Source: Lachnospiraceae bacterium
Lineage (GTDB): Bacteria > Bacillota > Clostridia > Lachnospirales > Lachnospiraceae
NCBI GenBank assembly: GCA_016284315.1
Contig: JAEEOO010000033.1
Coordinates: 1 to 64,000 of the forward strand
Length of the DNA: 64,000 nt
Direction of reading: 5' to 3'
Below, in pieces: positions 43,537 to 53,014 of this stretch. Both the position numbers and the translations under genes were made by a program. Each line of letters begins with the position of its first letter. Position 1 is the stretch's first letter. Below the pieces are notes generated by a model, which worked only from the letters and a program-made list of their open reading frames with translations, did not search any database and had not been told where the DNA came from.

Positions 43537-43638
43537 ATAAATACCAGTTCTTTGTGTACTTAAAGATTTTCCGGAATTAAACAGTCCTATAAGTTCTTTT
43601 ATTTTTTGCTCAATAATCGTGCGGTAGGTACTTATTAT

Positions 43639-46596
43639 ATGGAAAAATACGAGTATTCTGAAATTAAACGCGAATTATTGGATCATTCAATGATCCCCTT
43701 CGCTGTCTATCAATTCATTGATAACCGGATCGTCCCTCTGGTACTATCCGATGGTTTCTGTGAGCTTTTTTTAATCAAAAACAAAGCCTTAGCCATGGAG
43801 AATATAGAAAAAGGGACTCTTATCGGCGTCCATAAGGATGATGAAAAAAGACTCCTCGATTCTCTTATCGATTTCGAAACAAAAAAAGTTCCCCTGGATA
43901 TAATCTACAGGTATAAATTAAATTGGGATGACGATAACTACAAGATCATACACGCAAAAGCAAAGCATACCACCTCTGACGACGGAACCCCTCTCGGAAT
44001 CATCTGGTATACTGACGAAGGTTGCTGCACCAGCGACTTTAGCGAATATGATAAGGACTTTATTCAGTCTATTTCAAAAGCGCTGAAGAAAGAAAGCTTT
44101 ATTAATTCAAATAATTATGACCCACTCACCGGCCTTCCCAGCATGACTTATTTCCTTACGAAGGCGGAAGAAGGCTGCACCAACATAATTAAAAACGGTG
44201 GTATTCCTACCATAGCTTATTTTGATATAAGCGGAATGAATCATTATAACCAGAATTACGGTTTTTCAAAGGGCGACGACATTATCCGTGCTTTTGCCAG
44301 ACTCCTTACAAGATATTTCAGCACTGAAAACTGTTGCCATTTTGCACAGGATCACTTTGCTCTATACACCAATATTGAAGATCCCACTCCTATCCTAAAA
44401 AAGCTCTTCAGTGATTGGGACAAGATAAACAAGAGCATAACTCTCCCCATAAGAGTCGGTATATACAGCAGTAAAAACGGCTTTGTCGACATTACTCTTG
44501 CCGTAGACAAAGCAAAGATCGCCTGTGACAAACTTAAGAGCACCTACTTTTCAAATATAAATGTATTTGACGATTCCCTACAGAAAGAAATGGATCGTCT
44601 TGATTATGTTGTTCGAAATATCGACAAAGCCATTGAAAACAGATGGATCAAGGTTTACTACCAGCCGATCATCAGAGCCGCCAACGGTCGTGTCTGTGAC
44701 GAAGAAGCTCTTGTAAGGTGGATCGATCCCGAAAAAGGATTCTTCTCCCCCGGCGAATTCATCCCCGTCCTTGAGGAAACCGGTCTTATCTATAAGATTG
44801 ACCTTTACGTTGTTGACAGAGTAATTGAGAAATTGGCTATTCTTAAAGAAGAAGGTCTTCACCTTGTTCCTCAGTCCATCAACCTCTCAAGAACCGACTT
44901 TGAGGCCTGCGATATCGTTGAAGAAATCCGGTCAAGAATTGACGATGCCGGTCTCTCCCGCGATATGTTCACCATAGAGATTACAGAAAGTATTATTGCT
45001 TCAAACTTTGAGTATATGAAATCCCAGATTGAAAAGTTTAGGAAATTGGGATTTAAAGTATGGATGGATGACTTTGGAAGCGGTTATTCATCCCTTGATG
45101 TTCTTCAGAGTCTCGATTTTGATCTTATTAAATTTGATATGAAATTCCTTCAGAATATCGATGAAGGACCAAACGGAAAAATAATACTTTCAGAGCTCCT
45201 TAAGATGGCCACATCTCTTGGTGTGGATACCATCTGTGAAGGTGTAGAAACAAAAGAACACGTTCGTTTCCTACGTGAGTGCGGATGTTCAAAGCTTCAG
45301 GGATACTACTATACTTCTCCTCTTCCCGTTGAAAGAATTCTTGAAAGATACCGTACCGGTATCCAGATTGGTTTTGAAAATCCCGCTGAATCCGATTATT
45401 ATGAAGCTCTCGGAAAGATCAATCTTTATGATCTTTCTTCCATTGCGGTGGATGCAGATAGCGATTCTAATAAATACTACAATGCTCTGCCCGCATCCAT
45501 TATGGAGATCATGGATGATCAGGTTCTTGTCACAAGAAGCAACCCTTCTTTCCGCGAGTTCATGAAAAAGCACCTCGGATACACCATCACAGAGGAATAT
45601 GTTACCTGTACCAACCCTGATAATCCTATTTGTATATTTATCAGATCAGTTGTTGACGGTATCAAGCAGGAACCCCGCATCCTTTTGGATCAGAAACTAC
45701 CGAGTGGTTACATAGTCCATATCATGGTCAACAAGATCACGGAAAATCCAGTCACTCATTCCGTAGCCATCTCTGTAGCGGTTCTTTCTATTACCGATCC
45801 CGCAGAAGGTGCAACTTATGAAAAAATTGCCCGTACCCTGGCTAAGGACTTTACGGACCTTTTCTATGTAAACCTGAGGACTGATGATTTTTACCACTAT
45901 ACTTCTCGTATAAATCAGGAAACAGTCAACATGGAAAGAACGGGAACCGATTTCTTCAATCAGGCCCGAACAGACAGTATGCGCTACCTATACAAAGAGG
46001 ACCGCCCTACTTTCGCAGAACAGTTTACAAAAGAAAATGTCCTTCACTCCATCGCAGAACACGGTTCCTTCACTTTAAGTTACAGGATCATGGAAAACGG
46101 CAAACCGGTATACGTCCATATGAAATCTATTCTTATGGGTGACGGCTCCGACTACATAATCTTTGGTGTAAGTAACATTGATGCCCAGATGAAACGTGAA
46201 ATGGAATATGAGCGTTTCCGCAAGGATGAAGAGACTTTTACACGTATCTCCGCTCTTGCAGGTAATTATATCTGTATCTATACCGTTGATCTTGAAGATG
46301 ACAGCTACGTTGTTTTCACTTCCGATGCGGATTACGATACTTTGAACATTCCCAGGGAAGGACCAAACTTCTTTATAAAAGACATTGGACACGTTATCCA
46401 CCCCGACGACCTCCAAGGGCTCGTTAATGTCTTCACCAAAGAAAACATCCTTTCTACCATTGAGAAAAATGGCATTTTTGAGCACGATTACAGGCTTATG
46501 ATAAAAGGAGCCCCCGTAAAGGTTCGTCTCAAAGCCGCCATAGTAGATGAAAAGGATGGAAAAAAGCTTATAGTAGGGGTAAACAGACTTTCATAA
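43639..46596 (+). CDS. Large PAS/GGDEF-like/EAL c-di-GMP phosphodiesterase
   Basis: 985 residues from the ATG at 43639; the track starts at a TTG 11 codons upstream and neither start has a good ribosome site. Order: PAS-like N-terminus (about 10-145); GGDEF-like domain (about 165-315, opening DPLTGLPS but with HFAQDHFAL in place of GGDEF, so no cyclase activity expected); EAL domain (about 325-575) with EEALVRW, NLSRTDF, EITESI, MDDFGSGYSS, KFDMKF, CEGVET and LQGYYY all in place; then three PAS-like segments (about 600-985, e.g. YVNLRTDDFYHYTS). No TM, so cytosolic. The long C-terminal sensor part after the EAL is unusual. Confidence 0.9.
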   Translation: MEKYEYSEIKRELLDHSMIPFAVYQFIDNRIVPLVLSDGFCELFLIKNKALAMENIEKGTLIGVHKDDEKRLLDSLIDFETKKVPLDIIYRYKLNWDDDNYKIIHAKAKHTTSDDGTPLGIIWYTDEGCCTSDFSEYDKDFIQSISKALKKESFINSNNYDPLTGLPSMTYFLTKAEEGCTNIIKNGGIPTIAYFDISGMNHYNQNYGFSKGDDIIRAFARLLTRYFSTENCCHFAQDHFALYTNIEDPTPILKKLFSDWDKINKSITLPIRVGIYSSKNGFVDITLAVDKAKIACDKLKSTYFSNINVFDDSLQKEMDRLDYVVRNIDKAIENRWIKVYYQPIIRAANGRVCDEEALVRWIDPEKGFFSPGEFIPVLEETGLIYKIDLYVVDRVIEKLAILKEEGLHLVPQSINLSRTDFEACDIVEEIRSRIDDAGLSRDMFTIEITESIIASNFEYMKSQIEKFRKLGFKVWMDDFGSGYSSLDVLQSLDFDLIKFDMKFLQNIDEGPNGKIILSELLKMATSLGVDTICEGVETKEHVRFLRECGCSKLQGYYYTSPLPVERILERYRTGIQIGFENPAESDYYEALGKINLYDLSSIAVDADSDSNKYYNALPASIMEIMDDQVLVTRSNPSFREFMKKHLGYTITEEYVTCTNPDNPICIFIRSVVDGIKQEPRILLDQKLPSGYIVHIMVNKITENPVTHSVAISVAVLSITDPAEGATYEKIARTLAKDFTDLFYVNLRTDDFYHYTSRINQETVNMERTGTDFFNQARTDSMRYLYKEDRPTFAEQFTKENVLHSIAEHGSFTLSYRIMENGKPVYVHMKSILMGDGSDYIIFGVSNIDAQMKREMEYERFRKDEETFTRISALAGNYICIYTVDLEDDSYVVFTSDADYDTLNIPREGPNFFIKDIGHVIHPDDLQGLVNVFTKENILSTIEKNGIFEHDYRLMIKGAPVKVRLKAAIVDEKDGKKLIVGVNRLS

Positions 46597-46622
46597 AATT
46601 TTCCTTAAATGCTTTTTATGGC

Positions 46623-46650
46623 GCCCAATTATGGTATAATCATTTTGGGC
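46623..46650 (+). promoter_or_regulatory. -10 box inside an inverted repeat, DUF624 gene
   Basis: GCCCAA/TTGGGC arms (46623-46628 with 46645-46650) enclose TATAAT (46635-46640). The DUF624 gene starts 37 bp downstream. The -35 is poor. It may be an operator over the promoter. Confidence 0.45.
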
Positions 46651-46686
46651 ATCGGCCTAGAATAGTATTAACGGAGACATACAAAA

Positions 46687-47385
46687 TTGAAGATTTTTGA
46701 AGTTGAAAGCCCTCTTATGAGATTCCTCGGCAAGATGACCGATATTGTCATTGTCAACCTGCTTACCGTTGTTTTATGCATTCCCATCATCACTGCAGGC
46801 GCCGCTTTTACGGCCATGCACTACTGCATGCTTAAGCTGGTAAGGGATGAGGAAGCCGGTATTGCTAAACAATTCTTCCACTCTTTCAAGGACAATTTTA
46901 AGCAATCAACGATCATCTGGCTTATTTTCCTTGTTATTGCCGCTTTCTTTGGTGTAGACCTTTTCTTACTTTACAATAGCACTAACGAAATGAGTGCTTA
47001 CGTATTCGGTGGGATTATCGCTTTTATCGCTCTTATAATGTTTATCGGGGTTTTTGTTTATCCCCTTCAGGCTAAATTTGTTAACCCCATTTCAAAGACA
47101 TTAAAGACCGCATTTGTTTTTGCATTTAAGCACTTCCCCATTACGCTTCTTATCCTTTTGGCGGAAGCTTTCCCGTTCCTTCTTTTCTTCATCGGAAATT
47201 TGGGACTGTTCCTCCTTCCTTTGGAGTTTTGCTTCTGTTTCGCTCTTCCCGCTTTCCTTGCGGCTAAGCTTTATAACAAAGACTTTAAAAAGGCAGAGGA
47301 TAAATATCTTGAAGCCCATCCCGAAGAAAACCTTTCAAAGGATGATGAGCACATTTTCAGTGACAACATAAGTCAGTCAGAATAA
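46687..47385 (+). CDS. DUF624 / YesL-family membrane protein
   Basis: 232 residues with about five TM helices. The opening FLGKMTDIVIVNLLTVVLCIPIITAGAAFTAMHY is the DUF624 signature; KDNFKQSTIIWLIF follows. YesL proteins often accompany carbohydrate transport or two-component genes, but their role is not settled. The start is a TTG with GGAG upstream. The C-terminus is acidic and cytosolic. Confidence 0.88.
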   Translation: MKIFEVESPLMRFLGKMTDIVIVNLLTVVLCIPIITAGAAFTAMHYCMLKLVRDEEAGIAKQFFHSFKDNFKQSTIIWLIFLVIAAFFGVDLFLLYNSTNEMSAYVFGGIIAFIALIMFIGVFVYPLQAKFVNPISKTLKTAFVFAFKHFPITLLILLAEAFPFLLFFIGNLGLFLLPLEFCFCFALPAFLAAKLYNKDFKKAEDKYLEAHPEENLSKDDEHIFSDNISQSE

Positions 47386-47438
47386 CCGTAGTTTTCGTTG
47401 TTATATAATATATTTTAATGAAAAGGATGGTACCGATC

Positions 47439-47819
47439 ATGAGTAAAATGTTATCCCAGGATGAAATTGATATTCTTCTTAGTGCACTTAACACTCTAAA
47501 GAGTTACGCAGATGATGATACGATCTCCATTGAACTCTTACACAAGCAGGCGGTACTTACCCAGTTACAGATAGACGATCTTATCAATACTCTTGTCAAT
47601 GTAAAAGATGTATCTAAGGAGACTCTTACACCTGATGTAAATGTAGTCCTCTCCCAGAAAGAGATTGATAATCTTATCGATGCCCTTAATACAGTTAAGG
47701 ATTACGAAACTATAGATGAGCTTGATTCCCAGATTGAAGACAGCCAGGCAATCCTTTCCCAGCTTGATATCGACGCCCTGATCAAGAACCTTATGGCACT
47801 CAAGAAGACTGATTTTTGA
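47439..47819 (+). CDS. Protein of four tandem FliM N-terminus-like motifs
   Basis: 126 residues from the ATG at 47439 (AAGGA 13 bases upstream; TATAAT at 47404-47409). Almost the whole protein is four copies of (M/V/I)L(S/T)QxxIDxL(I/L)xxLxxxK: MLSQDEIDILLSALNTLK (4-21), VLTQLQIDDLINTLVNVK (39-56), VLSQKEIDNLIDALNTVK (70-87), ILSQLDIDALIKNLMALK (105-122), 35, 31 and 35 residues apart, joined by acidic linkers. The first is nearly identical to the LSQDEIDALL peptide at the start of FliM and FliY, which binds phospho-CheY. No flagellar core domain, TM or signal is present. It may be a soluble CheY or switch decoy, or an unrelated amphipathic repeat. Its TGA lies in a REP-like sequence. Confidence 0.75.
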   Translation: MSKMLSQDEIDILLSALNTLKSYADDDTISIELLHKQAVLTQLQIDDLINTLVNVKDVSKETLTPDVNVVLSQKEIDNLIDALNTVKDYETIDELDSQIEDSQAILSQLDIDALIKNLMALKKTDF

Positions 47820-47846
47820 CACCTGGGAACGGAGTTTAAGGAGACA
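47815..47846. repeat. Degenerate REP/MITE-like arm over a stop codon
   Basis: About 75% identical by eye (24 of 32 aligned positions) to the left arm of the MITE-like element at 58728. The TGA of the four-motif gene is inside it. An intrinsic terminator follows directly. Confidence 0.45.
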
Positions 47847-47852
47847 ATATGA

Positions 47853-47882
47853 AAGCCCCGAGCATTTGATTGCTCGGGGCTT
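47853..47882. terminator. Bidirectional intrinsic terminator
   Basis: Perfect 12-bp stem AAGCCCCGAGCA/TGCTCGGGGCTT, 6-nt loop, between the convergent four-motif gene and the large MBG protein gene. Confidence 0.88.
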
Positions 47883-47915
47883 ATATTTTGTAAATCTTAT
47901 TTTCTATGCTTATTC

Positions 47916-50900
47916 TTAAGCATTCTTCTGCTCTTTATCTTCAAGAGCCTTCTCTTCATGCTTTCTTGCATGATGCATAGCACCCTCAGAAAGAGAAGTT
48001 ACAACAACGAATAAGATGTCTGCGGGAATATCCCACTTGCACTGTCTGAAGAATACCGCAAGGATAAGTCCAAAGATGTTGAGGATTCCAACAAGGATTG
48101 CCTGGAACGCAAATCTTCTGCGTCTTGACCTAATCCTCTTCTCCATTTCTTCGACCGTATAAACTTCATCCTTCTCCTCTTCTTTATCTCTTCTGATAGA
48201 GAGCTGGTAGATGATGATCAAAAGAAGGCTGATGAGCAGGCAAAGAAGGATGATCCAATGGATAATGCATCCCCATCCGTGACCATGCTTTGGATCCTTG
48301 TCCCTATTAAGGTCATAACCTATTGTGATGCTGCCATCTTCATCTCTGCCGGATTCAATAACAGATTCCGTCTTCTCTTTTTCCGAATTGGGATCAATGA
48401 TCTCGGTTGAATCTACGCTATCTGCCACTACAGCATCCGATACGGGAAGTGTTTCCACAACATCGTTTCTAACATTAGCATTTACAGAAGCTACATTTGC
48501 CGCTGCGTTATTAATATTTGCCGCGTCGTCATATACAACAGGTCGGCTTGAAACTGCCTCGGAAACCGTCTGTGATGAAGGACTTCCGGAAATGCCGGGA
48601 GTTGCTGAAGCAGGTTTAACATACTTTGCTTCCTTAACAACAGAGTCGGTTACGATAACCTTTCCCGCATTATTAACTGTTGAAGCAATCGCTCTGATCC
48701 TGACAGTATATCTCTCAAGGCCGGTATCGATCTTGTCTGCAAAATCGTAGGAGTTCTTTGTTGCATCAACATTTACGGTGTGAACAACATTTCCGTCTTT
48801 AAGAAGTGTAAGCTCGTAGCCTTCAACATCAACATATGCTACAGGCTTTGATGCTTCCCACTTAACAGAACCGGGCTTGTTCTCTTCCCATACTGGTAAA
48901 TTCACCTCAAGCTGTGCAGGCTTTGTGAAGATGATATTAACTGTGGCACTTGTCTGGGATTCATCAGGTATAAGTTCGTAGTTCCTTGCCAGATCCTTTC
49001 CTGCCACGTCTGCAAGGGCGTCATCTGCTATGGTAAGGTCTACTATCTGACTCATGCTTGCATTATAACTGTTTATAACCCCATAGATCTTCTCAGGATC
49101 AAGAGCAAGTACATCTCTTTCTCCCGTCTCAGCATTCATAAAAAGCTGAGTACTTCCTTCCGGTTCAAAGGTCAGATCTGTGAGATCAAAATTGGTTATC
49201 GCACTGCTGTTGTCGTATTCCGTATCGGGAATCTTTATACCGCTAACATTTACGGGGCAAGGTGCAATAGTAAGAGTTCCCTCTTCGTAGATAATATTGT
49301 AGTTGTCATCTACAATATGACCTCTGCTATTGTAAATATGAAGGTTCTTCAGTTTCATATCGGGATATACACCTGCATTAACCCTGCTTTGATCATATAC
49401 CGCCGTATTTCTGTGTTCCTGTCCCGTAAGCAAGCCGGAAACGCTGTATTCCTCAAGTCCGTGTCTTTGACCATTATAGCGAACACTGCGATCCTCCGGG
49501 GTAACAACTACCGTGAGCTTAGTTATCTCAAAGGGCTGCTCTGTGATACTGAAACTGTAATCCGCTGCCTCATAATGAGCTCCCGCAGGAGGATTAACTG
49601 CTGCTGTAGCCCTATGAATACCGGCATTTACCTGTTTATTTGATACTATAAGAGTGTCTCTTACCCCCGTATCCGTGTCGGGTATCTCGTATCTCTGGTT
49701 GACGCTGAGTCTGATCTCAGGTGCCTTTTCTGTGTCATCGTAAACATACGTCGGAATGGTTACACCATTATATATTGTAGTTTCTTCCGGGAACACCCAT
49801 TCAATATCGATTATTCTCGGAGTTATATATCCGGTGAACTTAAAAGAATATGTAGGCTTAAAGTAGTAATCATGAACTTCATCCCCGGTGCTCTTATCTA
49901 CAATCTTCATACCGGTAATGTTAAAGCTTGTTGCCTTGCTTACATGATAACTGTTATAAGTAGCATTTCCTGTCAGAGTGTAGCCTTCGGTATCATGATC
50001 TCCGTCAATATATCCTATTACCTCGTAATAGTCTCCCTGAGAAAACCTGTACATATCGGAAGTCTCATCAGTGGCAGTACCGCCGATACGATTGTTTCCG
50101 TCGTACATCTTCTCAAAATATCTGTCTGTGCTCTTAACCTGAAGTTCCTTTGGATTGATCTTAACGGTGGCTGTTCCGGTATAATCTTCATAGTTTCCCG
50201 AAAGATCCCTGATATACACATATGTTGTAACAGGTAAGACGTTTCCGGAACTTTCATCATAAGTAACATGCTTATAAAGAGGTGCCTCCTCAGTCACATT
50301 AAGATCAGGATCGGAATAATTATTTCCGTCTATAGCTCCCACTGTTGAATAATAGATCTTTCTTTCTTCAGCTTTGTAAACTGTAACTCCAATGGAATGA
50401 TCCCTGTTGTCAAAAATTCCGTTATACGCTCTTAAGCTGACGCTCATGGGCGCTTTAACGACATTAACATGATAATCCACAGTTCCGCTTTCAGTTTTTT
50501 GGCTGGCTGCATTTTTTACATTGACTCTGCAGCGGAAAGTATATGTTCCGACTTTGTATCCAAGTGGCATTTCAAGAGTTGCCGATCTTCCGTGGCCGGC
50601 TATCTCTTCTTCGGTCTCATTGCCGTTTTCATCATACTTTATAAGATACCACTGATACCCCGTGATAATGGTCTGAGCTGCAAGAGCATTATGCTGTGCC
50701 AGTTCTTCCGGCGACATGTTCTCACAACCCGGGTCTTCATTGGTAAATATATTATTCGTAAAAACAGTAAATGTATTTCCCGGTTCGCTACCATATCCGT
50801 AAACGTATTCATCTTTTCCCGTAACGCTTAACTTAGGTACAATAGCGTTACCATCTGCCGGTCCGTTGGAGCTTGCAATAGAATGGGCCTCCAACGTGTC

Positions 50901-52658
50901 ATCCACATTGGCAACCATATGGGCTTCATCAAGGTTTATACCGGTATGTTCTCCGCTCCAGTAAAGGAAAGAATAGCCGTCTTTCACATCTGCCTTTGGA
51001 AGTGCAGGGCTGGTGTTTCCGATCTTGTAGATTGGAGACATTTCATTTACGCCGCTATCGCCTACAAAACCTATCTTATATACATTTACAACGTTGGCTG
51101 ACTTATCAGTCTCTCCGCCTTCATACTTTACCTGAAGAATATATGTTCCGCTCTCGGTTACGTTTTCAAGAGTTACTGACTTTTCAACGCCTTTATTCCC
51201 GTCAAGAAAAGTCCATACTGCAGTACTGCTGTCGGCTTCATCTTCCTTAACAAATCTATACATAGCATTTCCCAGATAATCATAGATCTTTCCGGTAAAT
51301 GTTACACTGCCAAGGTCGTCCGTATTATCGCCTTCAAAGAGATTAACCTTGGGAGGAAGAGGTTTAATATCTGCCGAAACTTTGGCACCAACCACGGACT
51401 CAGCAATACCCGAGGTTTTAAAAGTAACCGTAGCAGTCTTAAGGGTACCGCTTCCGCTCTCTCCCGAGTATGTAACCCTGTCTTTATTGTTCTCATCTAC
51501 AGAAAACTTATTAATAGCATATCCTTCAATAACAGATACGCTTACAGTAAAGCTTTCGCCCTGGATCAAGGTAACTGTCTGCGAAGTACTGTTCTTTATC
51601 GAAAGACTTTTTATTATTTCTTCAAAGCCGGGCTGCTTACTGAGTTCAAACCTTGCTGTATATAGATTTCCGCTACCGGCTGCCGAAGATTCCAGGTAAT
51701 TGTCCTTTTTATCTCCTCCGAAGGGAACGGTAGAAACCGTAAAGTAATAGTGATATTTTTCCGTTTTATCATCACCAAAAGAATGAATATACCCTTTAAG
51801 ATCATAAGAGTTGCCTTCTGCAAGAAGGTTTCCGTCTTCTCCGGCGATACAAGTGATCTCGTTTGTTTCTTCATTTACTGCATAAAGCTTTAATCTATAC
51901 TTTATGGTTACTCCCGGCTTTACCACTGCCAGCCATTTTGCTGTTCCCGGCTTTCCCATATCCCACATTGAATCTGCAGGGGGCTGAAGGGCCTGATGGG
52001 TAACAGTCAATATACCGGCTTCACAAACGATATCGTAATTTGCCTGATTAACGGATGAAGTTAACTGATAAGTAACAATATTTTCAGCTGTACCTACTTC
52101 CGTTATAGTTCCGTTTACGTTTAAGCTCCGGAAGGATTCACCTTCTCCGACAAGAAGATCGCTTGCCTGATCCAGAGTCATAGCCGGATCAAGCGAACCT
52201 ATAGAGTGGGGATTACCGTCATATTCCCAGCTTCCGTCGGCAGCTTTGAGAGTAATGACCTTCTTCCTGATCTCAAAATTAACAACGTTGGTAATCTTCT
52301 CTTCATATCCGCCCTTAGCTTCAAGTACCGCTACTGCACTGTACTTTCCGGCATCTTTAGGCTGGGTCGTGGTTTTCCCGATATCGGCAATAACTTCTTC
52401 CGCCGTCAACTCACCCTTGGAATAATAGACGGTAAAGTTCGGTTTATCATTATCATCCATCCCGTCAGGATATCCTGTTATATTGACGCTTTTTTCAATA
52501 TTGTCATAAACCCAAGCACTGTTTTCACCAATGTTCAATGTTGGTGAATAATCCGGAAGCGCATCTTCAGCTCCGGCACTTATAGTGCTTAAATCAAATC
52601 CTGTAATACTAATGGTCAATACCATGATCAAAACAACTAACTTTTTTAAGTACTTCAT
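47916..52658 (-). CDS. Large MBG-domain surface protein with C-terminal membrane segments
   Basis: 1580 residues. Signal peptide (about 1-30), then a beta-rich ectodomain of about 1400 residues with repeated MBG-like openings (WEYDGNPHS, AYNGIFDNRDHS, KMYDGNNRIGG, TIYNGVTIPTY, VRYNGQRHG), interspersed with Ig-like modules. A Val/Ser/Asn-rich spacer (about 1385-1460) leads to a TM helix (about 1465-1488), a charged helix with RSRRRR, and two further hydrophobic helices (about 1513-1558) with an acidic cytosolic tail. Several TM helices after a single ectodomain is uncommon for adhesins. Likely an adhesin or surface-layer component; no enzymatic motif was found. Confidence 0.82.
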   Translation of the reverse strand: MKYLKKLVVLIMVLTISITGFDLSTISAGAEDALPDYSPTLNIGENSAWVYDNIEKSVNITGYPDGMDDNDKPNFTVYYSKGELTAEEVIADIGKTTTQPKDAGKYSAVAVLEAKGGYEEKITNVVNFEIRKKVITLKAADGSWEYDGNPHSIGSLDPAMTLDQASDLLVGEGESFRSLNVNGTITEVGTAENIVTYQLTSSVNQANYDIVCEAGILTVTHQALQPPADSMWDMGKPGTAKWLAVVKPGVTIKYRLKLYAVNEETNEITCIAGEDGNLLAEGNSYDLKGYIHSFGDDKTEKYHYYFTVSTVPFGGDKKDNYLESSAAGSGNLYTARFELSKQPGFEEIIKSLSIKNSTSQTVTLIQGESFTVSVSVIEGYAINKFSVDENNKDRVTYSGESGSGTLKTATVTFKTSGIAESVVGAKVSADIKPLPPKVNLFEGDNTDDLGSVTFTGKIYDYLGNAMYRFVKEDEADSSTAVWTFLDGNKGVEKSVTLENVTESGTYILQVKYEGGETDKSANVVNVYKIGFVGDSGVNEMSPIYKIGNTSPALPKADVKDGYSFLYWSGEHTGINLDEAHMVANVDDTLEAHSIASSNGPADGNAIVPKLSVTGKDEYVYGYGSEPGNTFTVFTNNIFTNEDPGCENMSPEELAQHNALAAQTIITGYQWYLIKYDENGNETEEEIAGHGRSATLEMPLGYKVGTYTFRCRVNVKNAASQKTESGTVDYHVNVVKAPMSVSLRAYNGIFDNRDHSIGVTVYKAEERKIYYSTVGAIDGNNYSDPDLNVTEEAPLYKHVTYDESSGNVLPVTTYVYIRDLSGNYEDYTGTATVKINPKELQVKSTDRYFEKMYDGNNRIGGTATDETSDMYRFSQGDYYEVIGYIDGDHDTEGYTLTGNATYNSYHVSKATSFNITGMKIVDKSTGDEVHDYYFKPTYSFKFTGYITPRIIDIEWVFPEETTIYNGVTIPTYVYDDTEKAPEIRLSVNQRYEIPDTDTGVRDTLIVSNKQVNAGIHRATAAVNPPAGAHYEAADYSFSITEQPFEITKLTVVVTPEDRSVRYNGQRHGLEEYSVSGLLTGQEHRNTAVYDQSRVNAGVYPDMKLKNLHIYNSRGHIVDDNYNIIYEEGTLTIAPCPVNVSGIKIPDTEYDNSSAITNFDLTDLTFEPEGSTQLFMNAETGERDVLALDPEKIYGVINSYNASMSQIVDLTIADDALADVAGKDLARNYELIPDESQTSATVNIIFTKPAQLEVNLPVWEENKPGSVKWEASKPVAYVDVEGYELTLLKDGNVVHTVNVDATKNSYDFADKIDTGLERYTVRIRAIASTVNNAGKVIVTDSVVKEAKYVKPASATPGISGSPSSQTVSEAVSSRPVVYDDAANINNAAANVASVNANVRNDVVETLPVSDAVVADSVDSTEIIDPNSEKEKTESVIESGRDEDGSITIGYDLNRDKDPKHGHGWGCIIHWIILLCLLISLLLIIIYQLSIRRDKEEEKDEVYTVEEMEKRIRSRRRRFAFQAILVGILNIFGLILAVFFRQCKWDIPADILFVVVTSLSEGAMHHARKHEEKALEDKEQKNA

Positions 52659-52742
52659 ATAAACTACCTTCTGGTTCTCCGAAAAAAAATTTCATACGCC
52701 CCCTTTGAACTTTCTCATATCCAAAATTTTGCGCACCCAGCC

Positions 52743-52771
52743 ATAATACCACAAATATTCTTTTTCTGTAA
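52743..52771 (-). promoter_or_regulatory. Promoter of the MBG protein gene
   Basis: TTACAG (52766-52771), 17 bp, TATTAT (52743-52748) on the minus strand. The leader would be about 80 nt. In the 52659-53014 gap I otherwise see the hairpin at 52842 and the terminator at 52898. Confidence 0.55.
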
Positions 52772-52841
52772 CATGTTTTATATGAAAAAACAAACATTTT
52801 ATAAAACTTTTATAACATTATGACATATTTATAGCGCCATA

Positions 52842-52867
52842 AAACCCGGTGGCATACCCCCGGGTTT
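52842..52867. other. Short GC-rich hairpin
   Basis: AAACCCGG/CCGGGTTT with a 10-nt loop, followed on the plus strand by GTCCTTTTT. It lies between the isomerase terminator and the MBG promoter; possibly a backup terminator for plus-strand transcription. Confidence 0.35.
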
Positions 52868-52897
52868 GTCCTTTTTACCAATATATTTCACAAACAA

Positions 52898-52923
52898 AAA
52901 GGTGGTGCTTTCGCACCACCTTT
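52898..52923 (-). terminator. Intrinsic terminator after the sugar isomerase
   Basis: 11-bp stem AAAGGTGGTGC/GCACCACCTTT with a TTTC loop; on the minus strand it runs into TTTTTGTTTG. Confidence 0.9.
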
Positions 52924-53014
52924 CCGTAAAATATAACGTTTTGCCAAACAGCACCGAGGCACCACCCATCTATACTGTTTGTTTAGTTCAAAGATACTAC
53001 TTACCCAATTCCGA

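Noticed and set aside
44352-46485. Several minus-strand ORFs inside the large EAL gene
   Set aside because: The opposite frame codes a well-conserved EAL protein; the shadows have no ribosome sites or recognisable domains.
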